Of a stretch of DNA of 32,310 bases, positions 14,390-23,144 are shown piece after piece. Position numbers and translations under genes: made by a program. The stretch's first letter is position 1; every line of letters starts with the position of its first letter. The stretch spans positions 1-32,310 of the forward strand of contig JAUVDV010000060.1 of the NCBI GenBank assembly GCA_030595125.1, in the 5' to 3' direction. Below the pieces are notes generated by a model. It saw only the letters and a list, made by a program, of their open reading frames with translations. It had not been told where the DNA came from and ran no database searches. This stretch comes from Deltaproteobacteria bacterium (lineage in GTDB: Bacteria; Myxococcota_A; Polyangia; JAAYKL01).

Positions 14390-16684
14390 ATGACGCAGAC
14401 AGTCGAGTTCAATCCCGTTCCTTTCATCTCAAAAGAGATGCAATTGCCAAGCTCAAGCGTGGAGGCGGTTGTGAAGCTGCTTCACGACGGGAACACGGTG
14501 CCGTTTATTGCGCGCTACAGAAAAGAGGCCACGGGCAGCCTCGATGAAATCCAGATCCGGGCTGTCGAAGAGCGCGCCACGTACCTGGGGGAGCTGGAGA
14601 AAAGAAAACTGGCGATATTGTCCTCCATAGAGGAACAGGGAAAACTCACCGATGAACTGAAAGCAAAGATCCTCCAGTGCCAGGTGAAATCAACCCTCGA
14701 AGATCTCTATCTCCCGCACAAGAAGAAACGCCGGACGAGGGCGACTGTCGCACTGGAAAAGGGGCTGGAGCCGTTGGCCACGCGCATCGCGGCGCAGCCG
14801 AAGGATGGAGATCCCGTTGCGGAGGCGGCTCAATTCATCAATGACGAGAAGGGCGTGAAGGACGCGGAGGAGGCGCTGGCGGGAGCGCGCGATATCGTCG
14901 CGGATATGGCGGCTTCGGTAGCCGAAGTTCGGGCGGTGGTCAGGGAGGCGTTTGCGCACGACGGGATCCTGGTTTCGAAAGCCGTCGATGACAAGAAGGA
15001 AGAGGGCAAAAAGTTCAAGGACTACTTCGACTACCGTGAGCCTGTGGCGTCGATACCGTCTCATCGTTTTCTGGCGGTGCGGCGGGGTGAACGCGAGGGG
15101 GTATTGAAGACCGGGGTTTCGGTGAACGACGAGCGGCTCATCGAGAACATTCTGAGGTTGATGAACTTCGACGAGAAATCTCCGTTCTGCGGTCAGATGC
15201 GCGAAGCGATCGAGGACGGCTACAAGAGGCTCATCTCGACCAGCGTAGAGAGCGACATCCGAATAGACCTGAAGCTCAGCGCCGACAAAGACGCGGTGGA
15301 TGTGTTCGCCAGCAACCTCCGGGCGCTGCTCCTCGCGGCGCCGCTTGGAGGAAAACCCGTCATCGGTGTGGATCCGGGTCTGCGCACGGGATGCAAGTGC
15401 GCCGCAGTGGATGCAACCGGAACATTCTGCGGAAACATGACCTTCAACATCGTCCAGGGTGACCGGGCGGCGAAAGCGGGTCGAGAAGAGCTTGCGACCT
15501 TCGTCAAGAAGAACTCTCCCTTTGCAATCGCCGTGGGGAATGGAACAGGGGGAAGGGAAACCGAGAAGTTCGTGAAGGAGTCCCTGAAATCGGCGGGTGA
15601 TACAAAGACGATGGTTGTGCAGGTCAGCGAGGCGGGCGCGAGTGTCTACAGCGCTTCGACGCTGGCCGGGAAGGAATTTCCCCAGCTGGACTTGACGGTT
15701 CGCGGAGCCATCTCGATAGCCCGGAGGCTCCAGGATCCGCTGGCGGAGTTGGTAAAGATCGAGCCCAGAGCGATAGGAGTGGGCCAGTACCAGCACGACG
15801 TACATCAACCGTTGCTCGGCAAGAAGCTCGAAGAGGTTGTCGAGAGCTGCGTCAACGGTGTCGGGGTAGATCTGAACACGGCGAGCGCTCCCTTGCTGGC
15901 GCGGGTGGCCGGCATCGGACCGAAAACTGCCCAGAACATAATCGAATTCAGAGCGGAAAAAGGAGAATTCAGGAGCAGGCGGCAGCTTCTGAAAGTCAAG
16001 AAGCTCGGCCGCAAGGCGTTCGAGCAGGCGGCGGGGTTTTTGAGAATTCGCTTCGGAGAAAACCCTCTCGACGCGTCGGCTGTTCATCCGGAGCGATATG
16101 AGCTGGTTGAAAAGATCGCGCTGGACATGGGGGTGGAGCTGTCGGCTCTCGTAGGGGACGAGAAGTTGCCCGACCGGATAGAGATCCACAAATACGTTGG
16201 GGGCACAGTGGGTGAGCCCACTCTGCGGGATATCGTCGACGAGCTGAAGAAACCCGGGCGTGATCCGCGAGACGAGTTCGAGGCGCCGGCGTTCCGCGAT
16301 GATATCAACGCCATGGAAGATCTCCAGCAGGGGATGGAGCTGGAGGGAGTGGTTACCAACGTAACCAACTTCGGCGCGTTCGTGGATGTGGGTGTACATC
16401 GGGACGGGCTGGTTCACATCTCCCAGCTCGCCGATCGGTTCGTCAAGGATCCGAACGACATCGTCAAAGTGGGCGACAAGATCAAGGTCCGTGTGATGGA
16501 GGTGGACCTCGAGCGCGGGAGGATCTCATTCACCGCCAAGACCGGCGCGCCTTCCCAACAGTCGAGCGGTCGTCCACCGGAAAACAAGCGTCCACCCGAT
16601 CCCCAGAGACCCAACAAGGGCAAAGAAAAAAAGGACAAGGCTCAGTTCTCCAACAATCCCTTCGCGAACCTGTTGAAGAAGTAG
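14390..16684 (+). CDS. tex: Tex, S1-domain RNA-binding transcription accessory protein
   Basis: 764 residues, full family length. In order: the helical N-terminal region with FIARYRKEATGSLDE (about 40-55), the YqgF/RNase H-like domain (VIGVDPGLRTG at about 325), two helix-hairpin-helix segments (VAGIGPKTAQNIIEFR at about 507) and the S1 domain (about 645-715: ELEGVVTNVTNFGAFVDVG, DGLVHISQL). The tail is Pro/Lys-rich. Tex is a conserved cytoplasmic RNA-binding factor tied to transcription. GGAGG lies 9 bases before the ATG. The gene is alone on its strand, between two minus-strand lipoprotein and kinase regions. Confidence 0.96.
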   Translation: MTQTVEFNPVPFISKEMQLPSSSVEAVVKLLHDGNTVPFIARYRKEATGSLDEIQIRAVEERATYLGELEKRKLAILSSIEEQGKLTDELKAKILQCQVKSTLEDLYLPHKKKRRTRATVALEKGLEPLATRIAAQPKDGDPVAEAAQFINDEKGVKDAEEALAGARDIVADMAASVAEVRAVVREAFAHDGILVSKAVDDKKEEGKKFKDYFDYREPVASIPSHRFLAVRRGEREGVLKTGVSVNDERLIENILRLMNFDEKSPFCGQMREAIEDGYKRLISTSVESDIRIDLKLSADKDAVDVFASNLRALLLAAPLGGKPVIGVDPGLRTGCKCAAVDATGTFCGNMTFNIVQGDRAAKAGREELATFVKKNSPFAIAVGNGTGGRETEKFVKESLKSAGDTKTMVVQVSEAGASVYSASTLAGKEFPQLDLTVRGAISIARRLQDPLAELVKIEPRAIGVGQYQHDVHQPLLGKKLEEVVESCVNGVGVDLNTASAPLLARVAGIGPKTAQNIIEFRAEKGEFRSRRQLLKVKKLGRKAFEQAAGFLRIRFGENPLDASAVHPERYELVEKIALDMGVELSALVGDEKLPDRIEIHKYVGGTVGEPTLRDIVDELKKPGRDPRDEFEAPAFRDDINAMEDLQQGMELEGVVTNVTNFGAFVDVGVHRDGLVHISQLADRFVKDPNDIVKVGDKIKVRVMEVDLERGRISFTAKTGAPSQQSSGRPPENKRPPDPQRPNKGKEKKDKAQFSNNPFANLLKK

Positions 16685-16706
16685 GGGCAACCCCCCGTGG
16701 TTGCCC
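16685..16706. terminator. Hairpin between convergent tex and kinase genes
   Basis: GGGCAACC (16685-16692) and GGTTGCCC (16699-16706) form a perfect 8-bp stem with a 6-base loop directly after the tex stop. There is no T-run on either side, so it is not a textbook intrinsic terminator, but its place between convergent genes suggests termination or message end protection. Confidence 0.5.
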
Positions 16707-16723
16707 TGTCATCGACTTGAGGT

Positions 16724-18133
16724 TCAGATATAACCCAGAAAATAAGCGGCGGCGCCGGCGCCAGCGATCGCCAGAACGATTCCGGCTGCGATCAACCCGA
16801 TCCGGCCCGATCTTCCGGATGAGCCCGCCATCCCGTCGAGGCGCACTGATCCAATGACGACCGACTGGCTCGGATCCCGGTGGGCCCTGTCGAGTGTGGC
16901 CCGGGCTCTCTCGTCCACGAGAGGAGGCTTGGATGAAGGCCTGGGCGGAGGCTCGGGTGGAATGGACTTCGCCTGCTCGAACATCTCGTCCACGAGATCG
17001 TCGTCGTCCTCGTATTCCTCGGCCAGCAATGAGGCGGTGATGGGATTCTCCTTGAGCGAGAAACCCACACCGGTGGAGCCGTCCACCGGGATAGCGGGAA
17101 TGGAATCCCTGCGCGAAATGGGATCGTGCAGGTCCATCAGCTGGGCCAGCTGTCGCTCTCGTTCCCTGCGCTGAGCCATGAGGCTCTCGCCGAAGTTGTC
17201 CATCAGGAAGTTGGAGAACCGCAGGTGTGAGATCACCTGGCCGGACGCGTGCATGTAGTCATCGAGGGCCCGAATAAATTCCTGTCCGCTCTGAAAACGA
17301 TCGTCCGGATTCTTTGAAAGCGCCTTGTGAACTATTTTGGAGAGCATCTCGAATTTGGGGAACTCCCGGTCGACGAGGGGCGGTATCTGCGCCGCCTTCG
17401 CCCTGCGGAGGGTTTCTTCCTCATCTTTGGTCTTGTACAGGCGTCTCCCGGACAGGAGTTCCCACATGAGGATCCCCGCCGCGAAGAGATCGGCGCGACA
17501 GTCGATCTCCTTTCCCGCCACGTGCTCGGGCGCCATGTAGGCTACCTTGCCCTTCAGGTGGTACTCGTCCAGGCGGTGCTCGGCCCCCACGTCATCGAGG
17601 GCGACCTTGGCAATACCGAAGTCGCACAGCTTGACATCCCCCTCGCTGGATATCAGCACGTTGGTGGGTGACACGTCCCTGTGGATGATGCCGAAAGGTT
17701 GGCCGTCGTCGTCGTTCAGCCGGTGGGCATAGTCGAGTCCCCGCAACGCCTCGATAATGATGTAGAGCGCGAACTGGAGCGGCAACGCGATCTTGGCGCG
17801 GGACAGCAAGCCGAGGAGCCGATTCAGGTCGACACCCTCCACATACTCCATGGCGATGTAGAACTGGCCGTTGATCTGACCGAGCTCGTTCGTCTGGACC
17901 ACGTTGGCGTGGGAGAGCCGGGCACACAGCTTGGCCTCCTTGATGAGCATCTCGCAAAAACTCGTGTCCTCGTTGAGATGGGGCAGGATGCGTTTGATGA
18001 CGCACAGGCGTTCCGTGCCGAGGCTCGTGTAGGTCTTGGAAAGGAAAATCTCGGCCATCCCACCCTTGCCGATGAGATCGAACAGGTAGTACGGACCAAA
18101 TTGAGAAGGAAGATCTGACGTTGTACTGGTCAC
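16724..18133 (-). CDS. Hanks-type Ser/Thr protein kinase with C-terminal membrane anchor
   Basis: 469 residues. The kinase domain (about 12-285) has the Gly loop GKGGMAEIF, the ATP Lys at K47 (VIKRI), the catalytic loop HRDVSPTN (D153), the DFG Asp D171 and the APEH motif in the activation segment, so it should be active. A linker of about 150 residues follows, acidic and Pro-rich, and a single hydrophobic segment lies at about 446-467 with two or so residues beyond. The kinase would thus face the cytoplasm with no sensor domain outside. The start is GTG at 18133 with no clear ribosome site; the kinase domain begins only a dozen residues in, so no later start is likely. Confidence 0.93.
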   Translation of the reverse strand: MTSTTSDLPSQFGPYYLFDLIGKGGMAEIFLSKTYTSLGTERLCVIKRILPHLNEDTSFCEMLIKEAKLCARLSHANVVQTNELGQINGQFYIAMEYVEGVDLNRLLGLLSRAKIALPLQFALYIIIEALRGLDYAHRLNDDDGQPFGIIHRDVSPTNVLISSEGDVKLCDFGIAKVALDDVGAEHRLDEYHLKGKVAYMAPEHVAGKEIDCRADLFAAGILMWELLSGRRLYKTKDEEETLRRAKAAQIPPLVDREFPKFEMLSKIVHKALSKNPDDRFQSGQEFIRALDDYMHASGQVISHLRFSNFLMDNFGESLMAQRRERERQLAQLMDLHDPISRRDSIPAIPVDGSTGVGFSLKENPITASLLAEEYEDDDDLVDEMFEQAKSIPPEPPPRPSSKPPLVDERARATLDRAHRDPSQSVVIGSVRLDGMAGSSGRSGRIGLIAAGIVLAIAGAGAAAYFLGYI

Positions 18134-18244
18134 GGAAAAGATACTCGCGCTTTAGGCTTTTCTCGTCAAGCGGGTGTGGGAAGATCCGCGATCCGCCGTA
18201 GTGGTGGCTTCCGAAACCTTTGCTGGCTACCGAGGCCTGGCTTC

Positions 18245-19507
18245 TCAGAGTATGGTGATGACAACCTGCCCGGTAGTCGCGTTGGCTCCGGCGGTATTGC
18301 TCTGGCTGGTTCCCACGTTGTACGACCCACCTGCCCCACCGCCGCCGGTACCGGCTCCCGAGTACATCTCAACCCCTCCGCCGCCACTGTATCCGCCACC
18401 GGCGCCACCGGCATATGTGGTTCCCACACTTCCCCTGCACGGAGTAGCACCGCCTGCGCTTCCCGAACCGCTGCCACCTGCGGATAACCAACCACCGCCA
18501 CCACCGGTACCCCAGGCACCGGTTCCGGCCGCACCACCGTCGCCACCGGTTCCTCCGGCCCCCCCTGTATGATTTGGTGAAGCAGTACCATCAGTTGTTA
18601 CGAGTGCATCGCCGCCGGCCATTCCATAGCCGCCGCCACCACCGCCGCCGGCGACGATCAGCGGTGTTCCCGCATCATCCACACTGGATCCCTGACCCCC
18701 GGCCTGCGCTCCCGGGTTTCCACCGGCGTAGATTGTCAACGTAGTGCCGGGAACGGTCACAAAATCACCTTTCATCCTTGCTCCGTTTCCAGCGATACCA
18801 CCCCCGGTACCATTGACTCCATTTGATCCCCATACTTCAATAGAAATGGCAGTTACGCCGGTTGGTACGGTCCAGGTCGTTGCGCTTCCAGTGTAAACAA
18901 AGGTTGTTACGGCCGGGCAACAGGTGTCGGTGACCTCGTCGCAGTACTCGTCGATTCCGCAGGGTGAGGTGCCCGGGTCGCAGGTGTCGGTGGCTTCGTT
19001 GCAGGTCTCGGTGCCGTTGCATGCAATGCTGTCGGAGCAGTCCAGGGTAGTGCCCGCGCACGTTCCGCTGCCGCAAATGTCACCATCGGTGCAATAGAGC
19101 CCGTCGTCGCAGGTGACGCCGTCATTGTCGGTCCAGGTGGTTATACTGATAGCTGTGGCGCAACGCTCGCACTCGTTGGCCGGGTTGGCCTCACCTTTTG
19201 CATAGCAGGTTTCGTCGATTTTGCAGTCGTCGCAGATGAGCTCGCAAATACCGTCCACGCAGTCGTAATCGGTTTCACAGACTTCGCCGTCGTTGCCGCC
19301 GATGCAATCGCCCGATGCGCCGCAGAAAAGGTCGTCGGTCAGGGGGTCAACGCACACGTCGTCGCACAAGATCTGCCCGTCTGAACAATCGGTTTCGGAG
19401 CCTTCGGAGTCCTGAATCTCTCCCTGGACCTCGACGTCAGCCGTGACGCATCCGTTGGCAAAGGTCGCGAGGATTGCGAGCAAGCACAGCAGCTTGAAAG
19501 GTTTCAT
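18245..19507 (-). CDS. Large lipoprotein with Cys-rich stalk and Gly-rich C-terminal domain
   Basis: 420 residues; AGAGGT lies about 8 bases before the ATG. Lipobox FANGC gives Cys20. Residues about 38-205 form a Cys-rich region of Myxococcota-type repeats (CSDGQILCDDVC, CDDGLYCTDGDIC, CNGTETCNEATDTC). From about 205 a Gly-rich domain begins with FVYTGSATTWTVPTGVTAI, the usual entry strand of such domains, and continues as Gly-Gly-rich loops with scattered Ala, Ser and Tyr to GQVVITIL. The design suggests a disulfide-stiffened stalk with an adhesive tip on the cell surface. The role is inferred. It is 111 bases upstream of the kinase gene on the same strand. Confidence 0.85.
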   Translation of the reverse strand: MKPFKLLCLLAILATFANGCVTADVEVQGEIQDSEGSETDCSDGQILCDDVCVDPLTDDLFCGASGDCIGGNDGEVCETDYDCVDGICELICDDCKIDETCYAKGEANPANECERCATAISITTWTDNDGVTCDDGLYCTDGDICGSGTCAGTTLDCSDSIACNGTETCNEATDTCDPGTSPCGIDEYCDEVTDTCCPAVTTFVYTGSATTWTVPTGVTAISIEVWGSNGVNGTGGGIAGNGARMKGDFVTVPGTTLTIYAGGNPGAQAGGQGSSVDDAGTPLIVAGGGGGGGYGMAGGDALVTTDGTASPNHTGGAGGTGGDGGAAGTGAWGTGGGGGWLSAGGSGSGSAGGATPCRGSVGTTYAGGAGGGYSGGGGVEMYSGAGTGGGGAGGSYNVGTSQSNTAGANATTGQVVITIL

Positions 19508-19637
19508 TGACTACACCTCTTATGAAAAAGTGAACATCAAGAGTTTATCTTACCAATTTCAAAGGAGTGGGAGTCATTATTTATTGGTCGCAGTGACGAG
19601 CGGATTCGATCGGTCCACGAGAGGCTGATCAGGTAAG

Positions 19638-22223
19638 TCAATCGCCTGTGGTGTTCTCGAAGGCCAGTTTCTCTCCGTCCCCCTCGATGACGAGTCGATC
19701 TCCCCGAGTGACCTCTTTGGAGAGCACGAGCTTTGCGACCGGGCCTTCGATCAGCCGCTGGATGGTGCGCCGCATGGGACGGGCGCCGAGCTCCGGGTCG
19801 AAGCCGCCGGCCGCGATCAGCGTGTCGACCGCGCCTTCCCCGACCTCGAGGGACACTCCCTGTTCGGTTTCCAGCTGTCTTCCGAGTTGGTTCAGCATGA
19901 GCATGGCGATCTCGCCGACCTCGGGTCTGGTCAACGGCGCGAAAACCAGGGGTTCGTCGATCCGGTTCCACAGCTCCGGCGCTAGCGCCTCGCGGGCTGC
20001 GCCGAGAATGGACTCACAGATCTTGTCCCCGTCGGGCTCGCGCTCGTCTGCACCGGCACCGAAACCCACCCGCCGCCTGGGAGACGAGTGGTTCCTCATA
20101 TCCGATCCCAGGTTGCTCGTCATGACAATGACCGTGTTTTCAAAAACGATGGTGCGCCCCTTGCCGTCGGTCAGACGACCGTAGTCGAGGACCTGGAGCA
20201 GGATCTGCAACACATCCCGGTGGGCCTTCTCTATCTCGTCGAGCAGGATCAGACAGTAGGGACGCTTTCTCACCGCCTCGGTGAATTGCCCACCATCCTC
20301 GTGCCCCACGTACCCGGGCGGCGCCCCGATCATGCGGGCCACGGCGTGAGCCTCCGAAAACTCTGTCATGTCCAGGCGTATCATGGAGTCCTGGTCCGTG
20401 AAGAGCAGGTCTGCGAGTGCCTTTGCGGTTTCGGTCTTGCCCACGCCGGTCGGTCCGAGGAAGAGCAACGACCCGATGGGGCGGCCCGATCTGAAACCGG
20501 CGGCGTTGCGGCGCAGCGTCTCTCCAAGCGCATCAAGGACATGGCGGTGGCCGATAATGTGTTCGGCGAGATCCGATTCCAGGTTGAGCAGGCGATCATG
20601 GTCGCTTGTACTCAGACGCTTTGCGGGGACACCTATCTGCTCGGCCAGAACATCGGCGATATCCTCGTCGGACACCAGGTCGGCATGGGATCTGCGAACC
20701 CTGGCGCCCGCCAGATCCAGCAACGCGAGCGCCTTGTCCGGCAGCGCGCGGTCGTGCACGTATCTGGACGACAGCCTTACCGCCGCCTTGAGGGCCTCCG
20801 GGGTGTAGGAGAGCTGATGGTGTTCGGCGTAGGACGGCGCCGCACCTTCGATTATCCGCACTGCCTCGTCATGGTCCGGCTCATCGATTTCGATGACCGT
20901 GAAGCGCCGGGCGAGGGCCGGATCCGATTCCACGTGGTGGGAGTACTCTTCGCCGGTGGTGGCCGCGATACAGGGCATCTCCCCGCGACCGAGCGACACC
21001 TTGAGATCCTGGACAGCTTCCGCACCGTCCGAGGAAGCCAGGAGTGAGTGTATCTCGTCGAAGAAAAGGACCACCCGCCCGTCGGAGCGGACTACCTCCT
21101 CCCGCAGGGCATCAAACCGCTCGGACAGGGCGCCCCTCAGGGAGGTTCCCGACAGGAGGTCTCCGGATCTGACCTCCAGAAGAATACGGTCTTCGAGCCC
21201 GGGGGCCTCTCCTTTTACGAGCTTGCACGCGAGGCCTTCGACGATCGCCGTCTTTCCGACCCCGGGGGCTCCCACCAGGCAGGGGCTGTTTGCCCGCCGC
21301 TTGTTGAGAACATCGGCGATCCGTTCCATCTCCCGCTCGCGGCCCACGATCTCCTCGACATGACCCCTTGCGGCGTCGGCCGTGATGTTTCGTCCGATGG
21401 CGGCAAGGGTTGGAAACTCGGTTGGAGACAGGTCAAATCGCGAGGGTGCATCGGAACCTGAGCGAACCGGTTCGGGAGAGATCGGGGCTGCCCGACGTGT
21501 AAATTGTACTACAGGCGGCGCACTTTCAAGCGAAGCCGGAGAAGCCTGGCTGCCTTTTTGGGACTCGGATCTCAGGGCCCTCGTTTTCTGCTGGGCCTGC
21601 TCGAGGGAAAGTCCCATGTTCGAGGGAGGGTGCAGCTTCGAAAGACCGGGAGGGGCCGGTTGCCCGCAAGCGGGTTTCCCTTGTCGGCGCTTCTCTACGA
21701 CGGGGTCGAATTGCAATGGTGGAGCTCTCAGTTGCTCCGGAAGGGGCAGGGATTCGCGATTGAAGTCTCCTCCCGGACGCGTGACGGTATCGTTGCCGGC
21801 GGGGGATCCGTGTTCCCTTGTCAGGCCGGTGGTCATGTTGCGAAGCGCCTGATTCCTGATCACGTCCACATTCAGGCCCCCCTCCACGAGGATGAGGTGT
21901 CCCTCACAGTTCCGGACGGTCGCAATTGCGGCGAGTACGTGGATCGCGGAAGGTGTGGTGACCCCCAGGGATTCCGCATACTTGTTTGCCTTGTCAATTA
22001 CTTCATCAACGATATCGGATGGTTCCGGATCTGAATTGCGAATTGCGTTTCGGAGCTTGGTCTCCGTCAGGCCCCTCAGGGTGAGGGTCTTCGCAGCGGC
22101 GCCGGTGCCTGTGAGGATAGCCAGCAGGAGATAACCCGTGCTCATGTCCCCGTTTCCATTGTGGGCAAAATCGGCGGCCCGACTCAGCACCTCATGGATT
22201 GTTCCGGATGTTGCAATGCTCAT
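19638..22223 (-). CDS. ClpA-like double AAA+ unfoldase
   Basis: 861 residues from the ATG at 22223, where the Clp N domain begins (SGTIHEVLSRAADFAH); an ATG at 22277 lies upstream of the promoter. Two Clp N repeats (about 5-130) are followed by a Pro/Arg-rich linker of about 150 residues. The first ATPase has Walker A GAPGVGKT (318-325) and Walker B VVLFFDE (384-390). There is no ClpB-type middle domain. The second has GPTGVGKT (590-597) and LILLDE (658-663). The tripeptide VGF at 719-721 sits where ClpA, ClpC and ClpX carry the ClpP-contact loop, so work with ClpP is likely. No clpP or clpS is adjacent. Confidence 0.9.
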   Translation of the reverse strand: MSIATSGTIHEVLSRAADFAHNGNGDMSTGYLLLAILTGTGAAAKTLTLRGLTETKLRNAIRNSDPEPSDIVDEVIDKANKYAESLGVTTPSAIHVLAAIATVRNCEGHLILVEGGLNVDVIRNQALRNMTTGLTREHGSPAGNDTVTRPGGDFNRESLPLPEQLRAPPLQFDPVVEKRRQGKPACGQPAPPGLSKLHPPSNMGLSLEQAQQKTRALRSESQKGSQASPASLESAPPVVQFTRRAAPISPEPVRSGSDAPSRFDLSPTEFPTLAAIGRNITADAARGHVEEIVGREREMERIADVLNKRRANSPCLVGAPGVGKTAIVEGLACKLVKGEAPGLEDRILLEVRSGDLLSGTSLRGALSERFDALREEVVRSDGRVVLFFDEIHSLLASSDGAEAVQDLKVSLGRGEMPCIAATTGEEYSHHVESDPALARRFTVIEIDEPDHDEAVRIIEGAAPSYAEHHQLSYTPEALKAAVRLSSRYVHDRALPDKALALLDLAGARVRRSHADLVSDEDIADVLAEQIGVPAKRLSTSDHDRLLNLESDLAEHIIGHRHVLDALGETLRRNAAGFRSGRPIGSLLFLGPTGVGKTETAKALADLLFTDQDSMIRLDMTEFSEAHAVARMIGAPPGYVGHEDGGQFTEAVRKRPYCLILLDEIEKAHRDVLQILLQVLDYGRLTDGKGRTIVFENTVIVMTSNLGSDMRNHSSPRRRVGFGAGADEREPDGDKICESILGAAREALAPELWNRIDEPLVFAPLTRPEVGEIAMLMLNQLGRQLETEQGVSLEVGEGAVDTLIAAGGFDPELGARPMRRTIQRLIEGPVAKLVLSKEVTRGDRLVIEGDGEKLAFENTTGD

Positions 22224-22231
22224 ATTCTTTA

Positions 22232-22259
22232 ATAATACCAAACCCTTACGAACTTTCAA
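22232..22259 (-). promoter_or_regulatory. Promoter of the ClpA-like gene
   Basis: On the minus strand TTGAAA (22259-22254) and TATTAT (22237-22232) are 16 bases apart. The ATG at 22223 follows the -10 box by only 8 bases, so the message would have nearly no leader. No Shine-Dalgarno sequence is seen beyond AAAGAAT. Confidence 0.5.
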
Positions 22260-22422
22260 GGAGTATGCCATAACCAATTGTGCCGGGCAAATTTTTGGTC
22301 TTTTTTTTGCCGGGTTGAGCCGCTTTGCTCTCCGCCTTGGTCTATTAGTATTATTATAATAAACTCAGAATATGCTGGGGATGCGCTCGTCAAAAACAAA
22401 TGAGTATCAAAGGAGAATCTAC

Positions 22423-23073
22423 ATGAGAAAGTCAGCAGTCGGACGTATCGCCATTCTCATCGCGATGTTGTTTTTCCTCACCGGGGTCAGCGAGGTGTTG
22501 GCGCGGAAGGTAGAGGACATCTTTGCCGGGAAGGTCCTCCTGCTGAAGAAGCGTCCACCCACCTATTTCAAGTCCAAGGGCGGGTTTGTCGGCTACCTCA
22601 GATCCAACTCGGTCAAGACGGTCTTCGCCGATAAGGAAAACGTCTGGAAATTCGAAACAATGGCGTTCTTCAGGCGGCCCCTCGGCGATTATGAGGTCGA
22701 AATGGTGTTCTACGATATTAAGAGCGGGAAGAGCGACAGTAAGCGCCGCTTCGTCGACTCCTACACACAGTACACCCAGGATCGAAACACGCGTATCCTG
22801 TCCGGAAAGGCCAACCTCACCCGCCCGAGTTTCGACGCCAATAAGAGCTACATGATTGTGGTCCAGTCCCACGGAAGGGATCTCGCAAAAGGCTTCTTCA
22901 ACACCAAGGGTGTCACCCAGGCCTCACTCGACCAGCAAAAGAGGGTGGATCACCAGATGAAGGAGATGGAAAAATCCATGGCGGACCTCCAGAAGAAGGT
23001 CAAGGAGCAGGAGGAGGCGGAGGCCAAGAAGAACGCCGAGCAGGACAAGGCGGCCTCGGACGATTTGTTCTAA
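22423..23073 (+). CDS. Exported protein with C-terminal coiled coil, unknown family
   Basis: 216 residues from the ATG at 22423, with AAAGGAG 8 bases upstream. A signal peptide is clear: basic start MRKSAVGR, a hydrophobic core, and a probable cut after VLA (about residue 27). There is no lipobox. The middle (about 30-150) looks like a beta-rich domain (WKFETMAFFRRPLGDYEVEMVFYD). The last 60 residues form a charged coiled coil (HQMKEMEKSMADLQKKVKEQ). It is probably periplasmic. The AT-rich stretch upstream contains a TATAAT at 22355-22360, but I see no good -35 box. No family recognised. Confidence 0.8.
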   Translation: MRKSAVGRIAILIAMLFFLTGVSEVLARKVEDIFAGKVLLLKKRPPTYFKSKGGFVGYLRSNSVKTVFADKENVWKFETMAFFRRPLGDYEVEMVFYDIKSGKSDSKRRFVDSYTQYTQDRNTRILSGKANLTRPSFDANKSYMIVVQSHGRDLAKGFFNTKGVTQASLDQQKRVDHQMKEMEKSMADLQKKVKEQEEAEAKKNAEQDKAASDDLF

Positions 23074-23144
23074 ATCTGCCCGTGATTACCCACCCAGGAT
23101 CTTGACATTTCAAATCTGAACCTTACACGTCTTGTACACGTTAC

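Noticed and set aside
14690..16417. Long open frame antisense to tex, 575 codons
   Set aside because: It lies opposite a complete, well-conserved gene and its translation has no recognisable domain; it is a by-product of GC-rich codon use.
16685..16706. Classical rho-independent terminator after tex
   Set aside because: The stem is strong but no T-run follows on either strand, so I list it only as a hairpin likely tied to transcript ends.
23074..23144. Heat-shock control site (CIRCE or sigma32 promoter) before dnaJ
   Set aside because: No TTAGCACTC-type inverted repeat and no CCCAT-type -10 box; only a TTGACA is present.
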